Shown: positions 22,582 through 31,847 of the stretch, one piece after another
Numbering within the stretch: position 1 is the first letter of the stretch
Layout: the number at the start of each line of letters is the position of its first letter
Origin: Actinoplanes sp. TBRC 11911
GTDB lineage: Bacteria > Actinomycetota > Actinomycetes > Mycobacteriales > Micromonosporaceae
Direction of reading: 5' to 3'
DNA length: 64,000 bases
NCBI RefSeq assembly: GCF_012933445.1
Contig: NZ_JABBNC010000004.1
Location: 248,001 to 312,000, forward strand
The notes under the pieces: generated by a model
What the model saw: only the letters and a program-made list of their open reading frames with translations
Databases searched by the model: none
Told to the model about the DNA's origin: nothing
Translations under genes and position numbers: made by a program

Positions 22582-24354
22582 CTACTTCGGATGAACGACA
22601 GCCGCCGCGCCGCCGCCGCGCCGCACCGGCTCGGCCGACGCGATCAACCCGCCGTGACGGGTGAACTCCATCGCGGTCGCCGCGCCCAGCTCGGCCATGT
22701 CCGGCCCGAACGTGTGGCCCAGCGCGGACAACGCCGGCCCGTACGTCGTCCGGAACGCCGGCTCCGCCTGGATGCCCGCCGTGTTGCGCTGCGAGGCCCG
22801 CGGTGCGGCCATCGCCTCCGGCAGGGTCATGCCCAGCATCAGGCGGTTCACCAGGATCTGCAGCACGGTCGTGATGATCGAGGCGCCGCCGGGCGAACCG
22901 AGGGCCAGCAACGGCTTGCCGTCCTTGAGCACGATGGTCGGCGCCATCGAGCTGCGCGGCCGCTTGCCGGGGCCGGGCAGGTTCGGGTCGGGTGCGGTGC
23001 CCTGGGTGGGGGTGAAGTTGAAGTCGGTCAGCTCGTTGTTCAGCATGAAGCCGCGTCCCGGCACGACGATGCCGTTGCCGCCGAACTGCTCCAGCGTGAA
23101 GGTCCATTCGACGACGTTGCCCCAGCGGTCGCTCACCGTGATGTTGGTCGTGCTCAAACCGCTGTCCGGGGTCAGCGTGGCGGTCGCCGGCGTGCACCCC
23201 GAGGCGTTGATGTCGCCCGGCGCGACCGGCTTCACCATGGCCACGGCCGGCGAGATGTGGCAGGCGCGCTGAGCGGCCCACCGGTCCGAGGTGAGCTTGC
23301 GCAAGACATCATTTCCCGTGTACGCCCCGACGTAGCGACCCCGGTCGGCAAACGCGAGCGCCGACGCCTCGAGATACGTGTGCAGCACCTGGGTGACGTT
23401 CTTCGGGTCGGCCTTCTCGATGATGTTCAGGGCCTCGCTGACCGCCGTGCCACCGCTGGACGGCGTGGACATGCCGTAGACGTCGAGGCCGCGGAAGTCC
23501 GAGACGGTCGGCGCGGGCCGCCGGATCTGATAGGCGGCGAGGTCCTTCATGGTGAGCACGCCGGGGCGGATCGGGTACGCCCACGTGCCGACGGGGTTCG
23601 CCGAGATCGGCGGGTGCTGCACGGTCTTGACCAGGTCGGCGCCGATCGGGCCGTGGTAGAAGGCGCCGATGCCCTTCGCCGCGATCTGCCGGTACGTGTC
23701 GGCCAGGTCGGGGTTGCGCTGCGTCGAGCCGAGCGCGGGCGGGGCGCCGCCGGGCAGGTACAACGCCTTCGTCGAGTCGAACTGACCGAACGCGGCGAGG
23801 TTGTCGTTGATCTGCTGCCGGAACTGGGCGTCGACCGGGAAGCCGCGGTCGGCCACCTTGGCCGCCGGCCCCAGCAGGCTGGCCAGTGAGCGCGTGCCCC
23901 ACTGCCGTAACGCGGTGTCCCAGGTGGCGAGCGCGCCGGGCACGCCGGTGGACAGGCCGCTGACCCGGGCCTCCTGGAAGTCGTAGGGCAGGCCGTCCGC
24001 GGGGTCGATGAAGTACGTGGGCGTCATCGTGGCGGGGCCGGTCTCGCGGCCGTCGATGGTGGAGACGCGATGCCGCTTGGCGTCGTAGTAGACGAGGAAG
24101 CCGCCGCTGGCCGGGCCGGCGACGAAGGGCTCGGTGACGCCGAGGGTGACCGCGGCCGCCACCGCGGCGTCGATGGCGTTGCCCCCGTGGCGCAGCACGT
24201 CGAGCCCGGCCGCGGTGGCGGTCGCGTCCACGGTGGCGATCCCGCCGCCGGACCCGTAGGCGGTCGGCCCGAGCGTCGGCGTGGAAGCCGACACGGGGGC
24301 CGCGATGAGTGTCGAGGACAGGGAAACCGCTGCTAGAACCGGCAAGATCCGCAT
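22582..24354 (-). CDS. ggt: Gamma-glutamyltransferase (glutathione hydrolase)
   Basis: A 590-residue secreted Ntn-hydrolase with a signal peptide at residues 1-23. It cleaves gamma-glutamyl bonds, as in glutathione, outside the cell. The precursor self-cleaves before the catalytic threonine, here T402 in the LSTTNITVSD stretch. The large-subunit motif HGGNAIDAAVAAAVTLGVTE and the substrate motif DGRETGP are present, and the oxyanion-loop GSPGG lies in the small subunit (ALGSPGGASI). The ABC transporter pair is on the same strand upstream of it... in transcription order, ABC genes first, with a 52-base gap, so ggt could be the last gene of that unit. Confidence 0.93.
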   Translation of the reverse strand: MRILPVLAAVSLSSTLIAAPVSASTPTLGPTAYGSGGGIATVDATATAAGLDVLRHGGNAIDAAVAAAVTLGVTEPFVAGPASGGFLVYYDAKRHRVSTIDGRETGPATMTPTYFIDPADGLPYDFQEARVSGLSTGVPGALATWDTALRQWGTRSLASLLGPAAKVADRGFPVDAQFRQQINDNLAAFGQFDSTKALYLPGGAPPALGSTQRNPDLADTYRQIAAKGIGAFYHGPIGADLVKTVQHPPISANPVGTWAYPIRPGVLTMKDLAAYQIRRPAPTVSDFRGLDVYGMSTPSSGGTAVSEALNIIEKADPKNVTQVLHTYLEASALAFADRGRYVGAYTGNDVLRKLTSDRWAAQRACHISPAVAMVKPVAPGDINASGCTPATATLTPDSGLSTTNITVSDRWGNVVEWTFTLEQFGGNGIVVPGRGFMLNNELTDFNFTPTQGTAPDPNLPGPGKRPRSSMAPTIVLKDGKPLLALGSPGGASIITTVLQILVNRLMLGMTLPEAMAAPRASQRNTAGIQAEPAFRTTYGPALSALGHTFGPDMAELGAATAMEFTRHGGLIASAEPVRRGGGAAAVVHPK

Positions 24355-24406
24355 CGATCCTCCGAAGTGGGCATAGTTAAATGTCTATCTCTGCCTACCA
24401 GAAGAA

Positions 24407-26326
24407 TCAGGCGTGCGCGGCCCAAGTCTCGAACATCGCCGCATAGCGACCGCCCAGCGCCAGAAGTTCCGCGTGCGAGCCGGATTCCTGGATGCCCCGG
24501 TCGTCGACCACGATGATTCGGTCGGCGCGCATCGCGGTGGACAACCGGTGCGCGACCAGGATCGCCGACCGGCCCTCGAGCAGCGCGTCCAGCGCCGCCT
24601 CCACGCGCAGCTCGGAGGCCAGGTCGAGATTGGAGGTGGCCTCGTCGAGCACCACCACCCGCGGCTCGGCCAGGAACGCGCGGGCCAGCGCGAGCAGCTG
24701 CCGTTCGCCGGACGAGACCGACTGGCCGCGCTCGTGCAGCAGCGTGTCCAGCCCCTCGGGCGAGCGTTCCACCAGCTCGCGCAGCCCGACCTCGTCGATG
24801 GCGGCCCACACCTCGGCGTCGGTGGCGTCCGGGCGGGCGAAGGCGATGTTGTCGCGGAACGTGCCGGCGAACAGGAACGGCTCCTGCGGGACGACCCCGA
24901 TCTGCCGGCGAAGTGATGCCAGGGTCACGTCCCTCAGGTCGTACCCGTCAATTCGGATTTGTCCAGATTGCGGATCGTAGAAGCGTGTCACCAGCTTGGC
25001 CAGCGTGGACTTCCCGGCCCCGGTCGGTCCGACGCAGGCGACGGTCTCACCGGGGGCGATCCGCAACGAAATATCCGTCAAAACCGGTCGGTCGGGCAAA
25101 TATCCGAAGCTCACGTGGTCGAAGACGATCTCGCCCTGCACCGGCGGCAACGTCACCGCGACCGGCGACTCGCGCACCGACGACGGCGTGTCCAGCAATC
25201 CGCGGATCTTCCCGATCGCGGCCTTGGCCTGCTGATACTGCGTGTAGAGCGTGACCAGCTGCTGCACCGGCGCGAAGAACGCGTTGATGTAGAGCACGAA
25301 CGCGGTCAGCACCCCGATGGTCAGCTCACCCTTGAGTACCAGCCGCCCGCCGATCAGCAGCAACACGGCCATCGCGATGAGCCCGATCACCGACGTGCCC
25401 GGACCGTAGATCGCGTTGATCCGGCCGGTCCAGTTGTTCGCGTCCTTGTACGCCCCGACCACCTCGCGGTGCGCGATGACGTTGCGTTCCTGCCGGTTGT
25501 GCGCGGTTACCGTGCGTACGCCGTTGAGGCTCTCGCCGAGGTCGGCGTACATCGCGGCGATCGTGTCCCGCTGCAGGTTGTAGCCCTTGTCGGAGACGTT
25601 GCGGAACCAGAGCGACACGGCCGCGAGCGGCGGGATGACCAGCAGCAGCGTGATCAGCGCCAGCTCCACGTTGTAGTGGAACAGCACCACGGTGACCACG
25701 ACCATGGTCAGCGCCTGGATGAGGAACTGGGCGAACCCGTCCTGCAGCAGGCTCTGGATCGACTCCACGTCGGAGGTCATCCGGGTCATGGTGACCCCGG
25801 CCTTCTCCTTCGTGTAGTAGTCCAGGCTCATTCGCTGCAGGTGCGCGAAGATGCGGACCCGCAGGTCACGCGTGACCTGCGCGGACAGCGCGCCGCCGTT
25901 GCGGATCCGGACGCGGGTGGCCAGACCGGTGAACACCACGGCGGCGAGGAACGCCACGGTCGCGACGACCAGCGTGCGCACGTCGCGCTTGGCGATGCCG
26001 TCGTCGATGCCGATCTGGACCAGGTACGGCCCGGCCTGCAGCAACAGCGTCTCGACGATGATCGCCAGCAACGCGGAGACCAGCAGGGCGGGCCGGCCGA
26101 GCAGGATCCGGCCGATCGAGACCCGCGGGCCGGAGTCGCCGATCGGGTCGAAGGGTGCGTCCGGGTCGCCGTGCTCCGGTTCGATCGCCTCGAGCTGGTG
26201 CACGCGGTCGACCAGGTCGTCCGGGATGCCGCTGAACGGCAACCCGTTGCCGCTCTTGCCGGCCGCGCCGACCGACGGCCGGCCGTTGACCTGGAAGCCG
26301 CCGAAGCCACCACCGAACATGCTCAT
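24407..26326 (-). CDS. ABC exporter half-transporter, subunit 2 (degenerate signature, catalytic Glu present)
   Basis: A 639-residue fused membrane and ATP-binding protein of the MDR/lipid exporter type. Six membrane helices lie in residues about 75-360 (ALLVSALLAIIVETLLLQAG and so on). The ATPase has Walker A GPTGAGKST near 434, Walker B VVVLDEATSNLD near 560 with the catalytic glutamate, and a non-canonical signature SSGERQ in place of LSGGQ near 537. The glycine-rich N terminus (MSMFGGGFGGFQVNGRPSVG) is unusual. The start overlaps the stop of the partner gene by four bases, so the two form a heterodimer. Confidence 0.92.
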   Translation of the reverse strand: MSMFGGGFGGFQVNGRPSVGAAGKSGNGLPFSGIPDDLVDRVHQLEAIEPEHGDPDAPFDPIGDSGPRVSIGRILLGRPALLVSALLAIIVETLLLQAGPYLVQIGIDDGIAKRDVRTLVVATVAFLAAVVFTGLATRVRIRNGGALSAQVTRDLRVRIFAHLQRMSLDYYTKEKAGVTMTRMTSDVESIQSLLQDGFAQFLIQALTMVVVTVVLFHYNVELALITLLLVIPPLAAVSLWFRNVSDKGYNLQRDTIAAMYADLGESLNGVRTVTAHNRQERNVIAHREVVGAYKDANNWTGRINAIYGPGTSVIGLIAMAVLLLIGGRLVLKGELTIGVLTAFVLYINAFFAPVQQLVTLYTQYQQAKAAIGKIRGLLDTPSSVRESPVAVTLPPVQGEIVFDHVSFGYLPDRPVLTDISLRIAPGETVACVGPTGAGKSTLAKLVTRFYDPQSGQIRIDGYDLRDVTLASLRRQIGVVPQEPFLFAGTFRDNIAFARPDATDAEVWAAIDEVGLRELVERSPEGLDTLLHERGQSVSSGERQLLALARAFLAEPRVVVLDEATSNLDLASELRVEAALDALLEGRSAILVAHRLSTAMRADRIIVVDDRGIQESGSHAELLALGGRYAAMFETWAAHA

Positions 26327-28119
26327 CGTGCGACCTCCTGTCCGATATCGAGCGAGTCGATCTCCTCGGCCTCTTGCGAGGCCAGGACCTGCGCGTACCG
26401 CGGTTCGGTAGCGAGCAGGCCCTCGTGCGTGCCGTCGGCGATGACCTTGCCGTGTTCCATCAGCACGACCCGGTCGGCCAGGCTGATCGTGGACAGGCGG
26501 TGGGCCACGATCATGGTGGTACGCCCGCGCATCTGGTCCCGCAGCGAGGAGTGGATGCGCTGCTCCACCGTCACGTCGATGGCGCTGGTCGCGTCGTCGA
26601 GGATCAGCAGCGGCGGGTTGACCAGCAGCGCCCGGGCGATCGCGACGCGCTGCCGCTGGCCGCCGGACAGCGTGTAACCGCGCTCGCCGACCACCGTCTC
26701 GTAGCCCTCGGGCAGGTGCCTGATGAACTGGTCGGCCCCCGCGGCCACGGCGGCCGCCTCCACCTGCTGCCGGGTAGCCTCGGGACGCCCGTACGCGATG
26801 TTGTCGTGAATGGAAAGCGAGAAGAGGAAGGGCTCGTCCGGCACGATGCCGACCTGGTCGCGCAGGGAGGCGAGCCGCAGGTTGCGGACGTCGTGGCCGT
26901 CGATCGCCACCCGGCCGCCGGTCACGTCGTAGAACCGCGCGGCGAGCCGGCCGAGCGTGGACTTGCCGGAGCCGGTGCCGCCCACCACGGCCACCGTCTC
27001 ACCGGGCCGGATGTGCAGGTCAAGGCCGTTCAGGGCGACGGTCCCGTTGGGGTACGCGAAGGTGACGTTCTCGAACGCGAGGTCGCCGCGCAACGGCACG
27101 TCGATCGCGTCCGGCGCGTCCACCACGTCGTTCGGGGTGTCGAGGATCTCGTAGATCCGCTTGGCCGACGCCGAGGCCCGCTGGCCCAGGTTGATCATCA
27201 AGCCGAGCAGGCGGAACGGGGGCTGCAGCATCAGCACGTACGAGTTGAAGGCGACGATGGTGCCGACGGTGGTGTGTCCGTTGATCACCATGTACCCGCC
27301 GATCAGCAGCACCAACGCTAGTCCGAGGCGGGGCAGGTTCTCCAGCAGCGGCGTCCACTTGCCGCGGATCTTGGCGTCCTGCTGGTACGCCCACTGGACC
27401 TTGTCGGCGCTCTCGGCGAGCGAGCGCAGTTGCCGCCCCTCGGCCGCGAACGACTTCACGATGCGGACGCCCTGGATGTTCTCGTCGGTGACCATGGCGA
27501 CGCCGGCCAGCCGCGACTGGATCATCCAGGAGATCGGGAAGATCGACTTGCGCATGGTGATGCCGAGCAGCGCGACCAGCGGCATGGTGGCCATCGCGAC
27601 CAGGGCCAGCGGCACGTTGATCGAGAGCATCAAGACGAACGCGACCACCGCGATCAGGCACTGCACCAGGATCGACGGGCCGAACGTCAGGTACATCTGC
27701 ACGGATCGGATGTCCGAGGCGGACCGGGACATCAGCTCGCCGGACTGGATGCGGTCGTAGAAGCCGAACGGCATCCGGGCCAGGTGCGCGTACATGATGT
27801 TGCGCAGGTCGTACTCGAGCTCGTACGCCGTCCGCAGCAGATAGAACCGCGCGATGAAGTTGACCACGCCTTGGGCCAGGGCGAAACCCACGATCAACCA
27901 GACGTACGTGCTCAGGTTCGCGGTGTGGGCGTCGATGGCACGGTCGATGCCGACCCGGACGAGGTTGGGGATCTGCACCTGGATGACCAGGCCCGCGAAG
28001 GACAGGACGAGGGACGTTATCAGCAGCCCACGATGGGCCTTGACCAGCGGCAACGCGCGGCGAAGCCAGCTCTTGCGGGCATCCGGGTCGATGGACGCCT
28101 TAGGGGCGCGGCGACTCAA
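26323..28119 (-). CDS. ABC exporter half-transporter, subunit 1 (canonical signature, Asp replaces catalytic Glu)
   Basis: A 598-residue exporter subunit starting at TTG 28119 with AAGGAGG 5 bases upstream. The membrane domain covers residues about 30-330. The ATPase shows Walker A GGTGSGKST near 385, intact LSGGQRQRVAIARAL, and Walker B LLILDDATSAID near 506, where the usual catalytic glutamate is aspartate. Together with the partner's altered signature this gives one canonical and one degenerate ATP site, as in heterodimeric exporters such as LmrCD and TM287/288. The cargo (drug, lipid or siderophore-like) is unknown. A palindrome with DtxR/IdeR resemblance lies 18 bases before the start. 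Confidence 0.92.
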   Translation of the reverse strand: MSRRAPKASIDPDARKSWLRRALPLVKAHRGLLITSLVLSFAGLVIQVQIPNLVRVGIDRAIDAHTANLSTYVWLIVGFALAQGVVNFIARFYLLRTAYELEYDLRNIMYAHLARMPFGFYDRIQSGELMSRSASDIRSVQMYLTFGPSILVQCLIAVVAFVLMLSINVPLALVAMATMPLVALLGITMRKSIFPISWMIQSRLAGVAMVTDENIQGVRIVKSFAAEGRQLRSLAESADKVQWAYQQDAKIRGKWTPLLENLPRLGLALVLLIGGYMVINGHTTVGTIVAFNSYVLMLQPPFRLLGLMINLGQRASASAKRIYEILDTPNDVVDAPDAIDVPLRGDLAFENVTFAYPNGTVALNGLDLHIRPGETVAVVGGTGSGKSTLGRLAARFYDVTGGRVAIDGHDVRNLRLASLRDQVGIVPDEPFLFSLSIHDNIAYGRPEATRQQVEAAAVAAGADQFIRHLPEGYETVVGERGYTLSGGQRQRVAIARALLVNPPLLILDDATSAIDVTVEQRIHSSLRDQMRGRTTMIVAHRLSTISLADRVVLMEHGKVIADGTHEGLLATEPRYAQVLASQEAEEIDSLDIGQEVAR

Positions 28120-28136
28120 AAGCGCCTCCTTGGGTA

Positions 28137-28151
28137 GTTAGCCAGGCTAAC
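28137..28151. promoter_or_regulatory. Palindrome upstream of the ABC exporter operon
   Basis: GTTAGCC-A-GGCTAAC is a perfect 7-bp dyad with a 1-base spacer, 18 bases upstream of the TTG start of the exporter. The right half (AGGCTAAC) matches half of the DtxR/IdeR iron-box consensus; the left half fits it poorly. It is more safely called an operator for an unknown repressor. Confidence 0.45.
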
Positions 28152-28227
28152 GATACTCGGCAACTATCGGTTCGGCTTACGTGATGAGGGACACCCTCCG
28201 GCGCGCGTACCGTCTAAGTTGGACCGC

Positions 28228-29700
28228 GTGATCCCGCGACGGTCGTTCGCCTGGAAGCCGGTGACGGCGGTCGCTGTCCTGGTCGTCCTCCTGCTGCTCC
28301 CGCTCTCGTCGCGGTACGACTACCACCGCGACGAGCTGTATTTCCGGATCCTCGGGCGGCACCTCCAATGGGGGTACGTGGATCAGCCGCCGCTGGTGCC
28401 CCTGCTGAGCAGGATGAGCATCGCGGTGTTCGGCGACTCGCTGTGGGCGATCCGGGTGCCCGGCGCGCTGCTGCTCGCCGCGATGGCGTTCCTGACCGCG
28501 TTGATCGCCCGCGAGGTGGGTGGCGCGGCGGTCGGCCAGACCCTCGCCGCGTCCGCCGTGTTCGGGACGTTTCCGCTGGTCGGCGGCCACGTGGGAAACA
28601 CGCAGCTGCCCGACCTGCTGGCCTGGCTCGGCGTGCTGTATTTCCTGCTGCGGGTGCTGTTGCGCGGGTCGGAGCGCTCGTGGCTCGGGGTGGGGGTGGT
28701 GACCGGGCTCGCGCTCTACGCCAAGTTGCTGATCCCGCTGCTGCTGATCTGCCTGTTGCTCGCTCTGCTGGTGGTCGGGCCGCGGCGGGTGCTGCTGAGC
28801 CGGTGGCTGCTGGCGGGCGCCGGGCTGGCCGTGCTGATCGGCCTGCCGAACATCCTCTACCAGGTGTTCAACGACTTTCCGCAGGCACACATGGCGGACG
28901 CCATCGCCGCGGACAAGGGGACCGATTCGCGGATTCAGCTGCTGCCGTTCCAGCTCATCCTGATCGGGCTCGCGCTCGTGCCGGTGTGGGTGGCCGGGTT
29001 CGTCACGCTGGTGCGCGATCCGCGGTTGCGAGCGGCGCGGAGCATCGCCGTGGCGTACCCGATCATGGTGGTCCTGGTGTTTGTGACCGCCGGCCAGCCG
29101 TACTACCCGATCGGGCTGGTCCTCGGGTTGTTCGCGATCGGGGCGGTGCCGGTGGAGCGGTGGATGGCGGGGCGTGCGGGCCGTCGTGTGCTGCTCGGCG
29201 TCGCGGTCGGCGTCAACCTGGTCATCTCGGTCGTGTTCGCGTTGCCGGTGCTGCCGGTCTCGCAGGTCGGTTTCATCGCGGCGGTGAACTCGACGGTCGC
29301 GGATCAGATCGGCTGGAATGTGTACGTGCGGCAGGTCGCCGCGGTGTACACCGCCCTGCCGGCCGACGAGCAACAACGGGCCGTGCTGTTCACCTCCAAC
29401 TACGGCGAGGCGGGCGCGCTCGATCGCTACGGCGCCGCGTACCGGTTGCCGGCCGTTTACAGCGGACACAACGAGCTGTGGAACTACGGGCCGCCGCCGG
29501 ATTCCCGTACGGTCGCGATCGTGGTTTCGCAGGCGCCCGCGGCCGAGGTGAACGCGACGCTGGGGCGGTGTGATCTCAAGGCGCAGCTCGACAACGGCCT
29601 GGGCATCGAGAACGAGGAGCCGGACGGCGCGATCTACGTCTGCCGCAACCTGCCGGCCCCGTGGCACACGTTGTGGCCCGGCTTGCAGCACTACGACTGA
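28228..29700 (+). CDS. GT39-like membrane glycosyltransferase (ArnT/PMT family)
   Basis: A 490-residue polytopic protein. The first extracytoplasmic loop contains SSRYDYHRDELYFRILGRHL and GYVDQPPLVPLL, the acidic-loop pattern of dolichyl- or polyprenyl-phosphate sugar transferases (PF13231/PMT_2). About ten hydrophobic helices follow, and a C-terminal extracytoplasmic domain starts near residue 350 (QIGWNVYVRQVAAVYTALPA). It would transfer a sugar from a lipid carrier to a wall or protein acceptor. No good ribosome site is visible; GTG 28228 or TTG 28219 may start it. Confidence 0.82.
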   Translation: MIPRRSFAWKPVTAVAVLVVLLLLPLSSRYDYHRDELYFRILGRHLQWGYVDQPPLVPLLSRMSIAVFGDSLWAIRVPGALLLAAMAFLTALIAREVGGAAVGQTLAASAVFGTFPLVGGHVGNTQLPDLLAWLGVLYFLLRVLLRGSERSWLGVGVVTGLALYAKLLIPLLLICLLLALLVVGPRRVLLSRWLLAGAGLAVLIGLPNILYQVFNDFPQAHMADAIAADKGTDSRIQLLPFQLILIGLALVPVWVAGFVTLVRDPRLRAARSIAVAYPIMVVLVFVTAGQPYYPIGLVLGLFAIGAVPVERWMAGRAGRRVLLGVAVGVNLVISVVFALPVLPVSQVGFIAAVNSTVADQIGWNVYVRQVAAVYTALPADEQQRAVLFTSNYGEAGALDRYGAAYRLPAVYSGHNELWNYGPPPDSRTVAIVVSQAPAAEVNATLGRCDLKAQLDNGLGIENEEPDGAIYVCRNLPAPWHTLWPGLQHYD

Positions 29701-29719
29701 GCCGGAGCATGATCACGAA

Positions 29720-30064
29720 ATGATCGCGGAACTCGACGTGCTCTCGGCGCTGGCCGACCCGACCCGCTGGCGGATGCTCAACGAGATCGCCGAACGGGGC
29801 CCGACGACCGCGACCGTGCTCGCGACCGGCCTGCCGGTGAGCCGCCAGGCCGTGGTCAAACACCTCGGGGTGCTGGAACGCGCCGGTCTCGTGACGAGCC
29901 GGCGCGCGGGCCGGGAGATGCGCTATTCGGTACGCGCCGAGCAACTCGACGCCACCGCCCGGTGGATGGCGGAGGCGGCCAACCGCTGGGACGTCCGGCT
30001 GGCGGCGCTCGCGGCCCTAGCGCCGCCGGGGGATTTTCCGGGTTTCGGGCGGGGAATCTCTTAG
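29720..30064 (+). CDS. ArsR-type winged-helix regulator
   Basis: A 114-residue HTH_5/HTH_20 protein: LDVLSALADPTRWRMLNEIA, then VLATGLPVSRQAVVKHLGVL (recognition helix) and LVTSRRAGREMRYSVRAEQL (wing). It has no cysteine metal site, so metal sensing is unlikely; the pattern fits the subgroup found next to SRPBCC/AHSA1 proteins, but no such gene is adjacent. ATG 29720 lies 20 bases after the upstream stop, with GGAG a little far away at 11 bases. Confidence 0.85.
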   Translation: MIAELDVLSALADPTRWRMLNEIAERGPTTATVLATGLPVSRQAVVKHLGVLERAGLVTSRRAGREMRYSVRAEQLDATARWMAEAANRWDVRLAALAALAPPGDFPGFGRGIS

Positions 30065-30128
30065 GTGCGAAACGGTAGCGACGATGCTCTCGGTGTAACC
30101 AGCACCGACGCGTCGGGGGGCGTTCGTC

Positions 30129-31100
<972 letters not shown>

Positions 31101-31113
31101 AATCGGGGCCGCG

Positions 31114-31791
31114 ATGAACGAGACCGCGGCACACCCGCCCATCCGCACCTTCCACCCTCGCCGCGGCCGGATGAGCTCCCGGCACGCCGACGCGCACGCG
31201 GCGCTCTGGCCGGCGTTCGGCCTGCCGGTGACCGACGGTGACCGTACGCCGCTGGACCTCGCCACGCTCTTCGGCCGGTCGGCGGCGGTGGTGCTGGAGA
31301 TCGGTTTCGGGATGGGTGATGCCACCGCGGCCGCCGCGCGGGCCGATCCCGGACGCGACTATCTGGCCGTCGAGGTGCACACGCCGGGCATCGGCAATCT
31401 GCTCGCGCTGATCGGTGAGCAGGGCTTGGCCAACGTACGCGTCGGGCACGGCGACGCCATGGAACTGGTGCACCGGCTGGCCCCGCACACGCTCGACGCC
31501 GTGCACGTGTTCTTCCCGGACCCGTGGCCGAAAGCCCGTCACCACAAGCGCCGCCTGATCAATCCGGGCAACGTCGCGCTGCTGCGGGAGCGGCTGCGGC
31601 CGGGTGGACTGCTGCACTGCGCCACGGACTGGCCGGAGTACGCCGCCGCGATGATCGAGACGCTGGACGCCGATCCCGGGCTGGCGGCGGCGGGGGAGGA
31701 CCGGACCGGTCGCCCGGAGACGAAGTTCGAACGGCGGGGCCTCGACGCCGGCCGGCCGATCAGCGATCTGCGATATCGACGCGTACGTTAG
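31114..31791 (+). CDS. trmB: tRNA (guanine-N7-)-methyltransferase
   Basis: A 225-residue SAM-dependent enzyme that methylates G46 of tRNA. The SAM-binding motif is VVLEIGFGMGDATAAAA, followed by YLAVEVHTPGIGNLL, the signature VHVFFPDPWPKARHHKRRLI, and a C-terminal TKFERRG motif that contacts tRNA. Motifs and length match TrmB. ATG 31114 follows the propeller gene closely. The stop comes 56 bases before the sensor-kinase start. Confidence 0.95.
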   Translation: MNETAAHPPIRTFHPRRGRMSSRHADAHAALWPAFGLPVTDGDRTPLDLATLFGRSAAVVLEIGFGMGDATAAAARADPGRDYLAVEVHTPGIGNLLALIGEQGLANVRVGHGDAMELVHRLAPHTLDAVHVFFPDPWPKARHHKRRLINPGNVALLRERLRPGGLLHCATDWPEYAAAMIETLDADPGLAAAGEDRTGRPETKFERRGLDAGRPISDLRYRRVR

Positions 31792-31847
31792 CAATTCTCC
31801 GGTTTTCCCTGATCAGCCCCTTTACGCTGGGTGTCTAGGAGGGGGCC

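Noticed and set aside
28137-28151. Firm assignment of the palindrome as an IdeR/DtxR iron box
   Set aside because: Only the right half matches the consensus and the left half does not, so I list it as an unassigned operator.
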